34,691 bases of DNA from a virus. Position 1 is the stretch's first letter, and each line of letters starts with the position of its first letter. This document shows positions 28,323 through 34,691 of the stretch, one piece after another. The notes beneath the pieces were generated by a model that made no database searches, had not been told where the DNA came from, and was given only the letters and a program-made list of their open reading frames with translations. The translations under genes were made by a program, and so were the position numbers. The stretch covers positions 1 to 34,691 of the IMG/VR virus record IMGVR_UViG_3300043436_003650; one strand, 5' to 3'.

Positions 28323-30132
28323 TCAAGAAAAAAAAGTCATAAGAGTTGGGAGGTCATCATACAGAAAGGCCAATAATCCTGAACCAATAGAAAAATCTTC
28401 TAAAGGAATTATCCGTTGGGGTGAAGACAATCTCTATCCAAACGATTTAGTCTCTTATCGCCAGGACAATCCTATCCATGGGGGCATCATCAATCAAAAA
28501 GTGACTTTCATGTCCTCAGCAGGTGCAGAAATCACAGGCACTACGGATGAGAAATTGATAAAAAAGATTCAAGAACTTCTACCAATAGTGGTAGACGACT
28601 TTGAAACCTTTAATGGATATGCGGTTCTTTTCAAAAAAGCTGGTGAAAAATGGATACTGGAACAAGTAGACTTTGAAAATGTACGTTTTGCATCTGAAGA
28701 AAACTATTTCTACATCTCCGATGATTGGAGTGCAAAATCTCAAAGCCTTGAAAAAACGAACTATCGAAAAGTAAAAGACATAGCCAAGGGCATTTTGACT
28801 GGAGAACAAGCAGATACAGAATTGCTGTTGTACTCTCGCATCAAACCGAAACAAAGAAAGCTCAAAAACGGCAAATTGTCTTTGTGTTATTATCCAGTTC
28901 CGCAATACATCGGGGCAATAGTTTCAATCCTTGCTGGCATTGAACAGGACTACTTCACTTACGCCGAGTCTGTGAACGGTTACAAAGGAGGTACTATTGT
29001 ATCACTTAATAACGGTCAGCCTGAGACCGATGAGAAAGCGGATGAAATAGCAGACAAGCTCAAATCTGAAGCAACGGACAGAGACTCCCAAGGAGGTATG
29101 GCCGTTTTATTTGCAGATGGGGGAGACAATGCAGCATCTATCCTGAATCTTAACGGCAATGACCTGGATAAAAGATACATTGAGTCCAACAAAGAAATCC
29201 GCAATAAAATTTTAGTTGGCCACTCTGCCGGATCACCTACTTTATTTGCAGTAAATAGCGAATCACTATTTGGGTCTAAAGAAGAAATGGAGACAGCCTA
29301 CACTCTGTTTGCCAATAACTACGTAAAAGGACGTCAAAATTTTATAGCTGAGAGTCTTTCTTGGGCACTTGCTAGAGTAGGTCTTGGGAGCATCGATATA
29401 AAGTTCAATAGATATATTCTCACCTTTAATCAGGAAAAAGAGGATGATCCACAAGTGCTAAAAGACTTGAAAGGTATGGACTCTTCAATGGCTACCAAAG
29501 TTCTTGACAATATGACTCCAGATGAAATTCGTAGTCTCGCAAAATTAGCCCCTAAGAACTTAATGTCCTCTAAGTTTGGGGATAAAGCACTTTTGAAAGT
29601 TTTATCCACTGCAGGAGTTCCCCGAAAAGATATAGCTGTAGTAGATAGCAGGTCTTATGACTTCAAAGCTACGGACCAGGAATATTTAGATTCTTTAGAA
29701 AAGTTCGGAGACATCACTAAAGACCAACAACTCATTCTGAAGTTGATTCAGGATGGTAAGACTTTTAGCGAAATTAGTAAAGCTCTAGGAAAAGGCGCAC
29801 TCGCATTGAGTTTAGAGCTTATCAAGTTGAATGCTTCAGGAGCCCTTAGCGGATGGAAAGTTGAACAGCCTGAATTAATTGATTTAGAGGTCCGTTATAG
29901 CTACGAAGTCAAAGCGGGCTTAGGTGCTGCAATCATTGAAGGGACTCGCGACTTCTGCAGAGAAATGATCGACCTGGACAGACTCTATACTAGAGCGGAA
30001 ATTGACCAACTTTCAAATGACATGGACTTGGACGTTTGGAGATACCGTGGCGGATGGTACCACAATCCAAACACTGGTAAAACTACTCCTTCATGCCGCC
30101 ATGAGTGGAGACAAAACGTAGTAAGACGATGA
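28312..30132 (+). CDS. Portal protein with C-terminal CRHxW domain
   Basis: 606 residues. The front (GIIRWGEDNLYPNDLVSYRQ, then NPIHGGIINQKVTFMSSAGA) is the typical portal opening with clip and wing region, and LVGHSAGSPTLFAVNSESLF lies in the crown or stem segment. After about residue 530 an added unit starts: GTRDFCREMIDLDRLYTRAE, then YRGGWYHNPNTGKTTPSCRH and EWRQN. Cys595, His597 and Trp599 (CRHxW) and the earlier FCR suggest a metal-binding, MuF/gp7-like minor-head domain fused to the portal. The portal lies far downstream of terminase, an unusual order. Confidence 0.8.
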   Translation: MEPNQEKKVIRVGRSSYRKANNPEPIEKSSKGIIRWGEDNLYPNDLVSYRQDNPIHGGIINQKVTFMSSAGAEITGTTDEKLIKKIQELLPIVVDDFETFNGYAVLFKKAGEKWILEQVDFENVRFASEENYFYISDDWSAKSQSLEKTNYRKVKDIAKGILTGEQADTELLLYSRIKPKQRKLKNGKLSLCYYPVPQYIGAIVSILAGIEQDYFTYAESVNGYKGGTIVSLNNGQPETDEKADEIADKLKSEATDRDSQGGMAVLFADGGDNAASILNLNGNDLDKRYIESNKEIRNKILVGHSAGSPTLFAVNSESLFGSKEEMETAYTLFANNYVKGRQNFIAESLSWALARVGLGSIDIKFNRYILTFNQEKEDDPQVLKDLKGMDSSMATKVLDNMTPDEIRSLAKLAPKNLMSSKFGDKALLKVLSTAGVPRKDIAVVDSRSYDFKATDQEYLDSLEKFGDITKDQQLILKLIQDGKTFSEISKALGKGALALSLELIKLNASGALSGWKVEQPELIDLEVRYSYEVKAGLGAAIIEGTRDFCREMIDLDRLYTRAEIDQLSNDMDLDVWRYRGGWYHNPNTGKTTPSCRHEWRQNVVRR

Positions 30133-30629
30133 AGAATGTAATGTTGATAGACGTCGAGAGCGTCAAGAAATTAGGCTACGTTCACCAGAATGTATTACCT
30201 GATACTATTGCGGTTACTATCCGTAGAGTTCAACAAACGATGCTTAAAAGTGTTATGGGAAAAACAGCCTATGAAGACCTCATCAATAAAGTTTCTGCAT
30301 CTCTCCCGCCGACTACTCCAATAGTTCCTCTAACTCCCGAAACTAAAGAATTGATTGAGGATTACATTCAGCCTTATTTAGTGGCGTGTGTGGACTATCG
30401 AATCATATACCCGTTAACGATACGAAGTAGGTCAAAATCTGTGGGCAAGGGCGTAGACGAAAATCACACTCCTGCAGATATTACGGAACTCATCAAACTA
30501 AAAGACCAGATGCGCTCAGATGTTGACGCCTATGCAGAAATACTTTTGGACAAATTAAATGAAAATTCATGCGAAAGTAAAAACGAGAGCAGATCAACAA
30601 CTCCTTGGAACTCGATAAAATTTCGATAA
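30129..30629 (+). CDS. Head-tail connector-like protein, 166 aa
   Basis: The start is the ATG at 30129, which overlaps the portal stop as ATGA; an upstream Met would lie inside the portal gene. Sequence MKNVMLIDVESVKKLGYVHQ, then mostly helices (VRRVQQTMLKSVMGKTAYED; ELIEDYIQPYLVACVDYRII). This all-helical shape with a central YIxPYLxxxxxYR-type helix fits adaptor proteins that bind the portal's lower ring. Position after the portal agrees. Confidence 0.65.
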   Translation: MKNVMLIDVESVKKLGYVHQNVLPDTIAVTIRRVQQTMLKSVMGKTAYEDLINKVSASLPPTTPIVPLTPETKELIEDYIQPYLVACVDYRIIYPLTIRSRSKSVGKGVDENHTPADITELIKLKDQMRSDVDAYAEILLDKLNENSCESKNESRSTTPWNSIKFR

Positions 30630-30746
30630 ATGGACAGACCAAAGTTAAGTAAGAAGACACTAGAGAAACTCAAAAAAGCACATGAAAATAACCCTAAGAC
30701 AACTGGACAAAGCTCTGCAAAAAATAGCAGAAGCGCACGATCTTAA
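30630..30746 (+). CDS. Possible tiny basic protein, 38 aa
   Basis: The ATG at 30630 follows the connector stop immediately (TAAATG). The frame reads MDRPKLSKKTLEKLKKAHEN and ends SAKNSRSARS, overlapping the next gene by 65 bases in another frame. It is very basic. The helical first part resembles the N-termini of longer phage proteins of this kind. It may be a real small protein or only a coupling device that carries ribosomes to the next start. Confidence 0.35.
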   Translation: MDRPKLSKKTLEKLKKAHENNPKTTGQSSAKNSRSARS

Positions 30747-31155
30747 GCCAGACTATTTCTGGGGGGATTGGTCCGATTCTTTTGAAGGAAGGGTACAGAG
30801 ATATCCGGCCATTGTGTGTAATGTGAAAACTCCAGTGAATTTTGGAAAAGTCACCACCATACAACTCAATATCATTGCGGTTGACCAAGTGGCAAACGGA
30901 GAAGTCAATTTAAAGGATGTAGAAAGCGACACTTTACAGCTTCTACACGACTTTTATAAGGTTTTGAAGTATTCACCTAATTGGAATTCTTTCTGTTCCG
31001 TACAGAGCGCAACAGGAGACCTAAAATTCAAAGACTCAAGTCCTGACCAAGTGGCGGGATGGCAGTCTACTTATTCGATAAAATTAATCGAGACAAACGG
31101 ACTTTGTGATCTACCTTTAACGGGGTATGATTTTAATTCAAAAATAAATTGCTAA
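30682..31155 (+). CDS. Probable tail terminator / neck protein, 157 aa
   Basis: Begins MKITLRQLDKALQKIAEAHD. The pattern helix, then VQRYPAIVCNVKTPVNF, then VTTIQLNIIAVDQ and a helix with DTLQLLHDFYKVL fits the alpha-beta fold of tail terminators: a helix, a beta sheet with strands ending in short polar turns, and a long helix. It lies after connector and before the fibre gene. The assignment is by shape and position, so moderate. Confidence 0.5.
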   Translation: MKITLRQLDKALQKIAEAHDLKPDYFWGDWSDSFEGRVQRYPAIVCNVKTPVNFGKVTTIQLNIIAVDQVANGEVNLKDVESDTLQLLHDFYKVLKYSPNWNSFCSVQSATGDLKFKDSSPDQVAGWQSTYSIKLIETNGLCDLPLTGYDFNSKINC

Positions 31156-31156
31156 G

Positions 31157-32833
31157 ATGGTAGAATACGCTAGGATAATAACAAAAAGCAGCGAAGGACT
31201 TCCGACTATCCCGCCAAGTGCATCTCACGACAACGGAGATTGGAGTCCAAATGACATCTACGAGAATGAATTGTACGTGGACACTCTTACGGGTTTTCTG
31301 TACACTAGGCAGGGGAATAACATTATTCAGTTATCTGTGGATCCTGCAGGGAACTTGGTTTACCACGATTCCTCAATGACGGGAAGCGGTACTACATCGG
31401 ACCCGTTAGGATTGAACATAAGTACGGTTCCCGGAAACGGACTAGTATTAACAGCAGACGGCTTATATGTTAATCTATCAGGTTACGTACCTTACAACGG
31501 TGCAACTGATGACGTCGACTTAGGGGAACGCGAAATCAAAGCCGGCCAATTCGAATTCACTCAAAGTCCAACAGGAGTTCCAATTGGCACACTTTCCGTT
31601 GGTAAAATGCGCTGGAATGAGGAAGACGGTACGGCGGAAATCATGCTTAAAGGCGGAAACGTCACTCTTCAAATAGGCCAAGAACAACTCAAAAGAGTTG
31701 TTAACAAAACCGGTATTAATCTACAAGAAAGCACCTATCAAGCTGTTGCCGTGTCCGGTGCCCAAGGACAAAGACTTGCTGTAAAGCTAGCCAAAGCTGA
31801 TAGCGATGCCAATAGCGCCGGAACACTTGGTATTGTAACAGAGAATATTTTACCAAATCAAGAAGGATTCATCACAACAAGTGGGGAAGTTCGTAACATA
31901 AACACTACTGGAAGTCTTCAAGGGGAAACTTGGGCAGATGGAGACATTTTGTACCTTAGCCCAACTTTATTTGGAGGAATAACTAATATAAAACCACAAG
32001 CGCCTAATCACTTAGTAGTTATAGGATATGTTGAGTATTCCCACGCCGTTCACGGTAAAATATTTGTAAAGATAGACAATGGATATGAACTGGAGGAACT
32101 CCACAACGTGTCTAGCGATACCTATTACAACACCCAGGACAATGATAGTTTTTTATTCTTTAGCGAGTTTGAACAGGTTTGGAAAAGACTGCGATTAGAT
32201 ACACTAAAAGTTAATTTAGATCTGCTCAAAACAAATAGCACTCAAAACTGGATTCCGGTTATGCGGATAGGAGCTCCAAACTTTACACCAGTTTTTCAAG
32301 ATAGTGGTTTTGCTTACGGGGATTCCTCAACTGATTATCTCAGGCACTACGCAATAAGCCCGTTTACGGGAATGCAGGAATCTAATTTAATATTAGAGCC
32401 CTATACAACTTTAATAGGTTCTAGAGACCCTTATTCTTATCTACCTATAAACGGTTTACTTGCTGACTCAAATATCCTTTCCATAAATGGTGGAGGCGGA
32501 AGCGCTTTTAACCCTATCATAAATTTGCAATATGGAAACTTAAACATAAGTGAACCGTCTAATAGTTGCGGTATCAGTTTGAGTCCGTGGTCTCTTAATC
32601 TATACGCATATAGTTCTGGGATCAATCTTTTTGGCAACTACGGTATGAGTTTTAACTCAGGAATGGGCCAATTGAGTTTATATTCTCAATCTGCTGTAGT
32701 TATACAAACTGAAGAAATACAACTGGTTGGAACTGCTATTTTCGATAACAACGCTCATACTCCCAGTGGAAGATATCTAAAAATATATGACGGCTTTTAT
32801 GGAGCCTATTACTACATACCACTTTATTCTTAA
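31157..32833 (+). CDS. Virion fibre / head-spike protein, 558 aa
   Basis: The front carries ENELYVDTLTGFLYTRQG and SGYVPYNGATDDVDLGEREI, a motif common in fibre-like proteins of Bacteroidota phages. The middle (about 165-320) matches a domain widespread in phage structural proteins: QLKRVVNKTGINLQ, AVAVSGAQGQRLAVKLAKAD, TLGIVTENILPNQEGFITTS and NHLVVIGYVEY. The C-terminal 200 residues are beta-rich and Asn/Ser/Gly-rich with few charges, like a receptor-binding shaft. No catalytic intramolecular-chaperone motif is seen. It could be a capsid fibre or tail fibre. Confidence 0.65.
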   Translation: MVEYARIITKSSEGLPTIPPSASHDNGDWSPNDIYENELYVDTLTGFLYTRQGNNIIQLSVDPAGNLVYHDSSMTGSGTTSDPLGLNISTVPGNGLVLTADGLYVNLSGYVPYNGATDDVDLGEREIKAGQFEFTQSPTGVPIGTLSVGKMRWNEEDGTAEIMLKGGNVTLQIGQEQLKRVVNKTGINLQESTYQAVAVSGAQGQRLAVKLAKADSDANSAGTLGIVTENILPNQEGFITTSGEVRNINTTGSLQGETWADGDILYLSPTLFGGITNIKPQAPNHLVVIGYVEYSHAVHGKIFVKIDNGYELEELHNVSSDTYYNTQDNDSFLFFSEFEQVWKRLRLDTLKVNLDLLKTNSTQNWIPVMRIGAPNFTPVFQDSGFAYGDSSTDYLRHYAISPFTGMQESNLILEPYTTLIGSRDPYSYLPINGLLADSNILSINGGGGSAFNPIINLQYGNLNISEPSNSCGISLSPWSLNLYAYSSGINLFGNYGMSFNSGMGQLSLYSQSAVVIQTEEIQLVGTAIFDNNAHTPSGRYLKIYDGFYGAYYYIPLYS

Positions 32834-32836
32834 TTT

Positions 32837-33133
32837 ATGGCACTTATTGTAAAAAACGCAAAATTCAAAAACACGGAAGTAACAGCTCCTGAAATCTATA
32901 TCCGAATCCAATTCACTGCTATGGCTGACGGCAAAAGAACTATGGCTATGTTGCTTTCTGGCTTGAACAAAGAATTGGCCCTGTCAATGAAAGAAGTTGA
33001 AACCAACATCCCTAAAAACTTGATTCTGGAATTGGAAGAAAATCAGTCACAGGATTTAGCCACAATTCATGAAGTAGTTAAGGAAAAACTATTGTCTATT
33101 GACGCTGATCTAGAAATTGACATATATTTGTAG
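32837..33133 (+). CDS. Hypothetical protein after fibre gene, 98 aa
   Basis: Begins MALIVKNAKFKNTEVTAPEI. A beta front half (YIRIQFTAMADGKRTMAM) and a helical back half (KELALSMKEVETNIPKNLIL). It follows the fibre gene by three bases, which is the usual position of fibre assembly chaperones, but no such family is recognised. The lysis-cassette promoter lies inside its last codons. Confidence 0.65.
   Translation: MALIVKNAKFKNTEVTAPEIYIRIQFTAMADGKRTMAMLLSGLNKELALSMKEVETNIPKNLILELEENQSQDLATIHEVVKEKLLSIDADLEIDIYL
33099..33130 (+). promoter_or_regulatory. Bacteroidota-type promoter before lysis genes
   Basis: TTG at 33099-33101 and TATATTTG at 33123-33130 are separated by 21 bases, the same spacing as in the rightward late promoter. 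The -7 box overlaps the end of the preceding gene. Transcripts would start near 33136 and have a leader of about 28 bases that is very A-rich before the ATG at 33164. Confidence 0.55.
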
Positions 33134-33163
33134 TTCAATAAGTAATATTAAAAATAAAATACT

Positions 33164-33361
33164 ATGAACGAACAGCAAGCGGTGCAGATACTGGAACAAG
33201 CTTTAAACGTGGCTTCTCTAAAAGGTTCTTTTGGTCTTAGCGATTCAGCAAACATTCTACAAGCCCTTTCAGTGCTAAAAAATGCAGCTGCCAAAAATGC
33301 AGCTAGTGCAGCCGCCAAAGGTCAAGCTAACCCGGGTCCTGCACAAACTCAGCAAAGGTAA
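33164..33361 (+). CDS. Small Ala-rich protein, 65 aa
   Basis: Begins MNEQQAVQILEQALNVASLK. A helical first half is followed by a low-complexity tail rich in Ala, Asn and Gln, ending GPAQTQQR. The leader before the ATG (TTAAAAATAAAATACT) is a typical A-rich Bacteroidota translation start. It is the first gene behind the promoter at 33099 and precedes the holin by 12 bases. Similar small proteins occur in this place in other Bacteroidota phages, to my recollection; function unknown. Confidence 0.7.
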   Translation: MNEQQAVQILEQALNVASLKGSFGLSDSANILQALSVLKNAAAKNAASAAAKGQANPGPAQTQQR

Positions 33362-33373
33362 ATTTACCGACAA

Positions 33374-33799
33374 ATGAAAACTAAATTGACTCTTCTTCTT
33401 TTCTCCCTTGTTAGCGTACTAGCTCCAATTACGCCGCTCATCTTACTTGCAATCGCTTCAATCATTCTTGACACCTGTTTTGGGATTTGGCGAAGCGTTA
33501 AAAAACAAGGTTGGAAATCAATACGATCTAGAAGGCTATCGCACACCATTTCAAAGACCTTGCTTTATTCGGGTGCTATCACGTTTATTTTTCTACTTGA
33601 AAAATACGTTGTTGCCGATATTCTCGGCCACTTTATTGCTATTGATTTGGTGCTAACAAAGGCGTTCACGTTCTTTTGCGTAGTCACTGAGGTAAAGAGC
33701 ATCAACGAGAGTTATCACAGCGTCACGGGTGTCAATGTATGGGATAAGTTTATCGCATTTGTAAAACGCAGTAAGGAACAATTAGAGGAGCTGAAATGA
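33374..33799 (+). CDS. Holin-like membrane protein
   Basis: 141 residues with several hydrophobic spans: LLLFSLVSVLAPITPLILLA (4-25), then AIASIILDTCFGIWRSV continuing the hairpin, a basic loop (KKQGWKSIRSRRLSH), and LLYSGAITFIFLLEKYVVAD with AFTFFCVVTEV further on. The DxxxGIW-x-basic pattern and the ENY-like ESYHSVTGVNVWDKF end match the phage holin family (toxin secretion/lysis type). It would make holes for the endolysin. ATGA coupling to the spanin gene supports the lysis assignment. Confidence 0.8.
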   Translation: MKTKLTLLLFSLVSVLAPITPLILLAIASIILDTCFGIWRSVKKQGWKSIRSRRLSHTISKTLLYSGAITFIFLLEKYVVADILGHFIAIDLVLTKAFTFFCVVTEVKSINESYHSVTGVNVWDKFIAFVKRSKEQLEELK

Positions 33800-34335
33800 G
33801 ACCTGTACGCGCAACAATAGTTTACTTTCTGATTTACGCCGCATTTGTCATGCTTTGGAGTTTCCTGATGTATGGATGCTCAGCAGAGCGACTACACCAA
33901 AAGGCAGTAAATAAAGGCTACATTCACACTATTCATGTGGATACTTTCAAGGTTGCGAGAGTGGACACCATGTGGAGAGATGGCAAACCATACCCCGTAG
34001 TTACATACAAGGACTCTTTAGTTGTACGCACTGAAATCAAATACGTTCCTAGATGGGTTTATCGGTTCGATAACAAGCGATTTGCGGATAGTTTGGCACA
34101 AATACGTGCAATGTATGAAGCCAAGCTAAAAAACGAGCTTAAAAGGCAAAAAATCAAGTCACATGAAAAAAAGATAGCAACCAAGCAGAAGACCAAGCAA
34201 ACGCAAAGCGAGAATAAAAACGGATTTGCGGATGCAATGAAGTGGGTAGCGTTGTCTATTTTCAGCACCGCTCTGATTCTTTTGCTTATTATTGTTATTC
34301 GAGCAATAAAACGCTACATTGTAATCAATGGCTAA
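33796..34335 (+). CDS. One-piece (unimolecular) spanin candidate
   Basis: 179 residues. The N-terminus (residues 7-27, ATIVYFLIYAAFVMLWSFLM and YG) is a signal-like span ending in LMYGCSAE, with Cys28 as possible lipid attachment. A periplasmic part with beta character (residues 40-95) and a long charged helix (100-145, KLKNELKRQKIKSHEKK) follows, and then a second membrane span at about 149-171 (VALSIFSTALILLLIIVI). Lipid anchor at one end and inner-membrane span at the other is the plan of u-spanins, which fuse the two membranes in the last lysis step. It lies between holin and endolysin. Confidence 0.65.
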   Translation: MRPVRATIVYFLIYAAFVMLWSFLMYGCSAERLHQKAVNKGYIHTIHVDTFKVARVDTMWRDGKPYPVVTYKDSLVVRTEIKYVPRWVYRFDNKRFADSLAQIRAMYEAKLKNELKRQKIKSHEKKIATKQKTKQTQSENKNGFADAMKWVALSIFSTALILLLIIVIRAIKRYIVING

Positions 34336-34348
34336 AATTTTCTAGAAT

Positions 34349-34691
34349 ATGCTTACCACTGCCCAAATAGAAAAAAAATATGGAGTAGCAGATCCGAAAG
34401 GCGGTTATCTGAAAACCATTGATTTGCCCTATCCTATGCGACTTGCTTGGGATACTAAAACTGTAGTCAAAAAGATGAGATGCCATAAATTAGTGGCCGA
34501 TGCCTTTTTGGCTGTTTTTAATGAATTACTAGAGGCCTATGGCCATGAAGAAATAGTAAAACTTGGCATTGACCTTTTTGGAGGCTGTTTTGAGTACCGC
34601 AAAATGAGAGGAGGGTCTAATATCAGTAGACATTCCTGGGGAATTGCTATTGATTTAGACCCTTCTAGAAATTTGCTGAAAGAAACAGCAA
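34349..34691 (+). CDS. M15-type endolysin, N-terminal part (cut by window end)
   Basis: The ATG at 34349 begins MLTTAQIEKKYG and the frame runs off the end after 114 codons. The last 42 of these are the same codons seen at the left edge, so the full protein is 154 residues. The N-terminal third (to about residue 70) shows no cell-wall-binding repeat, so this is a bare catalytic domain, as is usual for phages of Gram-negative hosts. It follows the spanin gene by 13 bases and closes the holin-spanin-endolysin cassette. Confidence 0.9.
   Translation, partial: MLTTAQIEKKYGVADPKGGYLKTIDLPYPMRLAWDTKTVVKKMRCHKLVADAFLAVFNELLEAYGHEEIVKLGIDLFGGCFEYRKMRGGSNISRHSWGIAIDLDPSRNLLKETA
34565..34691. repeat. 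127-bp exact direct terminal repeat (right copy)
   Basis: Second copy of bases 1-127. Together the copies show circular closure, or a circularly permuted genome. It lies wholly inside the endolysin gene, which is an unlikely place for a natural packaging repeat. Confidence 0.95.

Overview
The window reads as one complete dsDNA tailed-phage genome. Its first and last 127 bases are identical (1-127 = 34565-34691), so the sequence closes into a circle of 34,564 bp. The endolysin gene runs across that junction. The host is very probably a member of the Bacteroidota. Promoter-like boxes match the TAnnTTTG class, many start codons have A-rich leaders instead of Shine-Dalgarno sites, and several proteins look like families common in Bacteroidota phages, such as a small protein starting MKATELRLGNWV and a tail protein with NFSKEIELPGT. 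Genus cannot be told. No integrase, transposase or CRISPR was seen. One Cro/CI-like HTH protein and one ParB-like protein are present, so a strictly lytic or a plasmid-like life style are both open.

Layout. Two transcription units diverge from a 457-bp non-coding region (13669-14125). That region holds about ten copies of a GTAAACAATAA-type element, an AT-rich stretch, a hairpin, and a TACATTTG box facing each way. The leftward (early) unit, 13668 down to 246, carries small regulators and hypotheticals, a ParB-like protein, an HTH protein, and a replication module: DUF2800-like nuclease, DUF2815-like ssDNA-binding protein, family A DNA polymerase, PrimPol-VapE primase-helicase, VRR-NUC nuclease and SNF2-like helicase. 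It also carries an odd tRNA-like element and ends in a chain of tiny, mostly ATGA-coupled genes.

The rightward (late) unit, 14126 through 34691 and round to 249, starts with a possible sigma-like regulator. It continues with terminase small and large subunits, a tail block (frameshifted chaperone, gp10-like completion protein, two large tail-tip-type proteins, tape measure), then a two-gene cassette on the opposite strand. After that come prohead protease with nested scaffold, major capsid, probable tail tube, a terminator followed by a new promoter, portal with a CRHxW tail domain, connector proteins, a fibre protein, and a lysis cassette (holin, one-piece spanin, M15 endopeptidase). The two units converge with 4 bp of overlap at 246-249.

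Most unusual points: head genes lie downstream of tail genes; the iteron-like elements are arranged symmetrically before both divergent promoters; two promoters sit so close to start codons that the mRNAs may be leaderless; the tRNA-like element has sound acceptor and T arms but an aberrant anticodon arm; and the spanin appears to be a single two-anchored protein.
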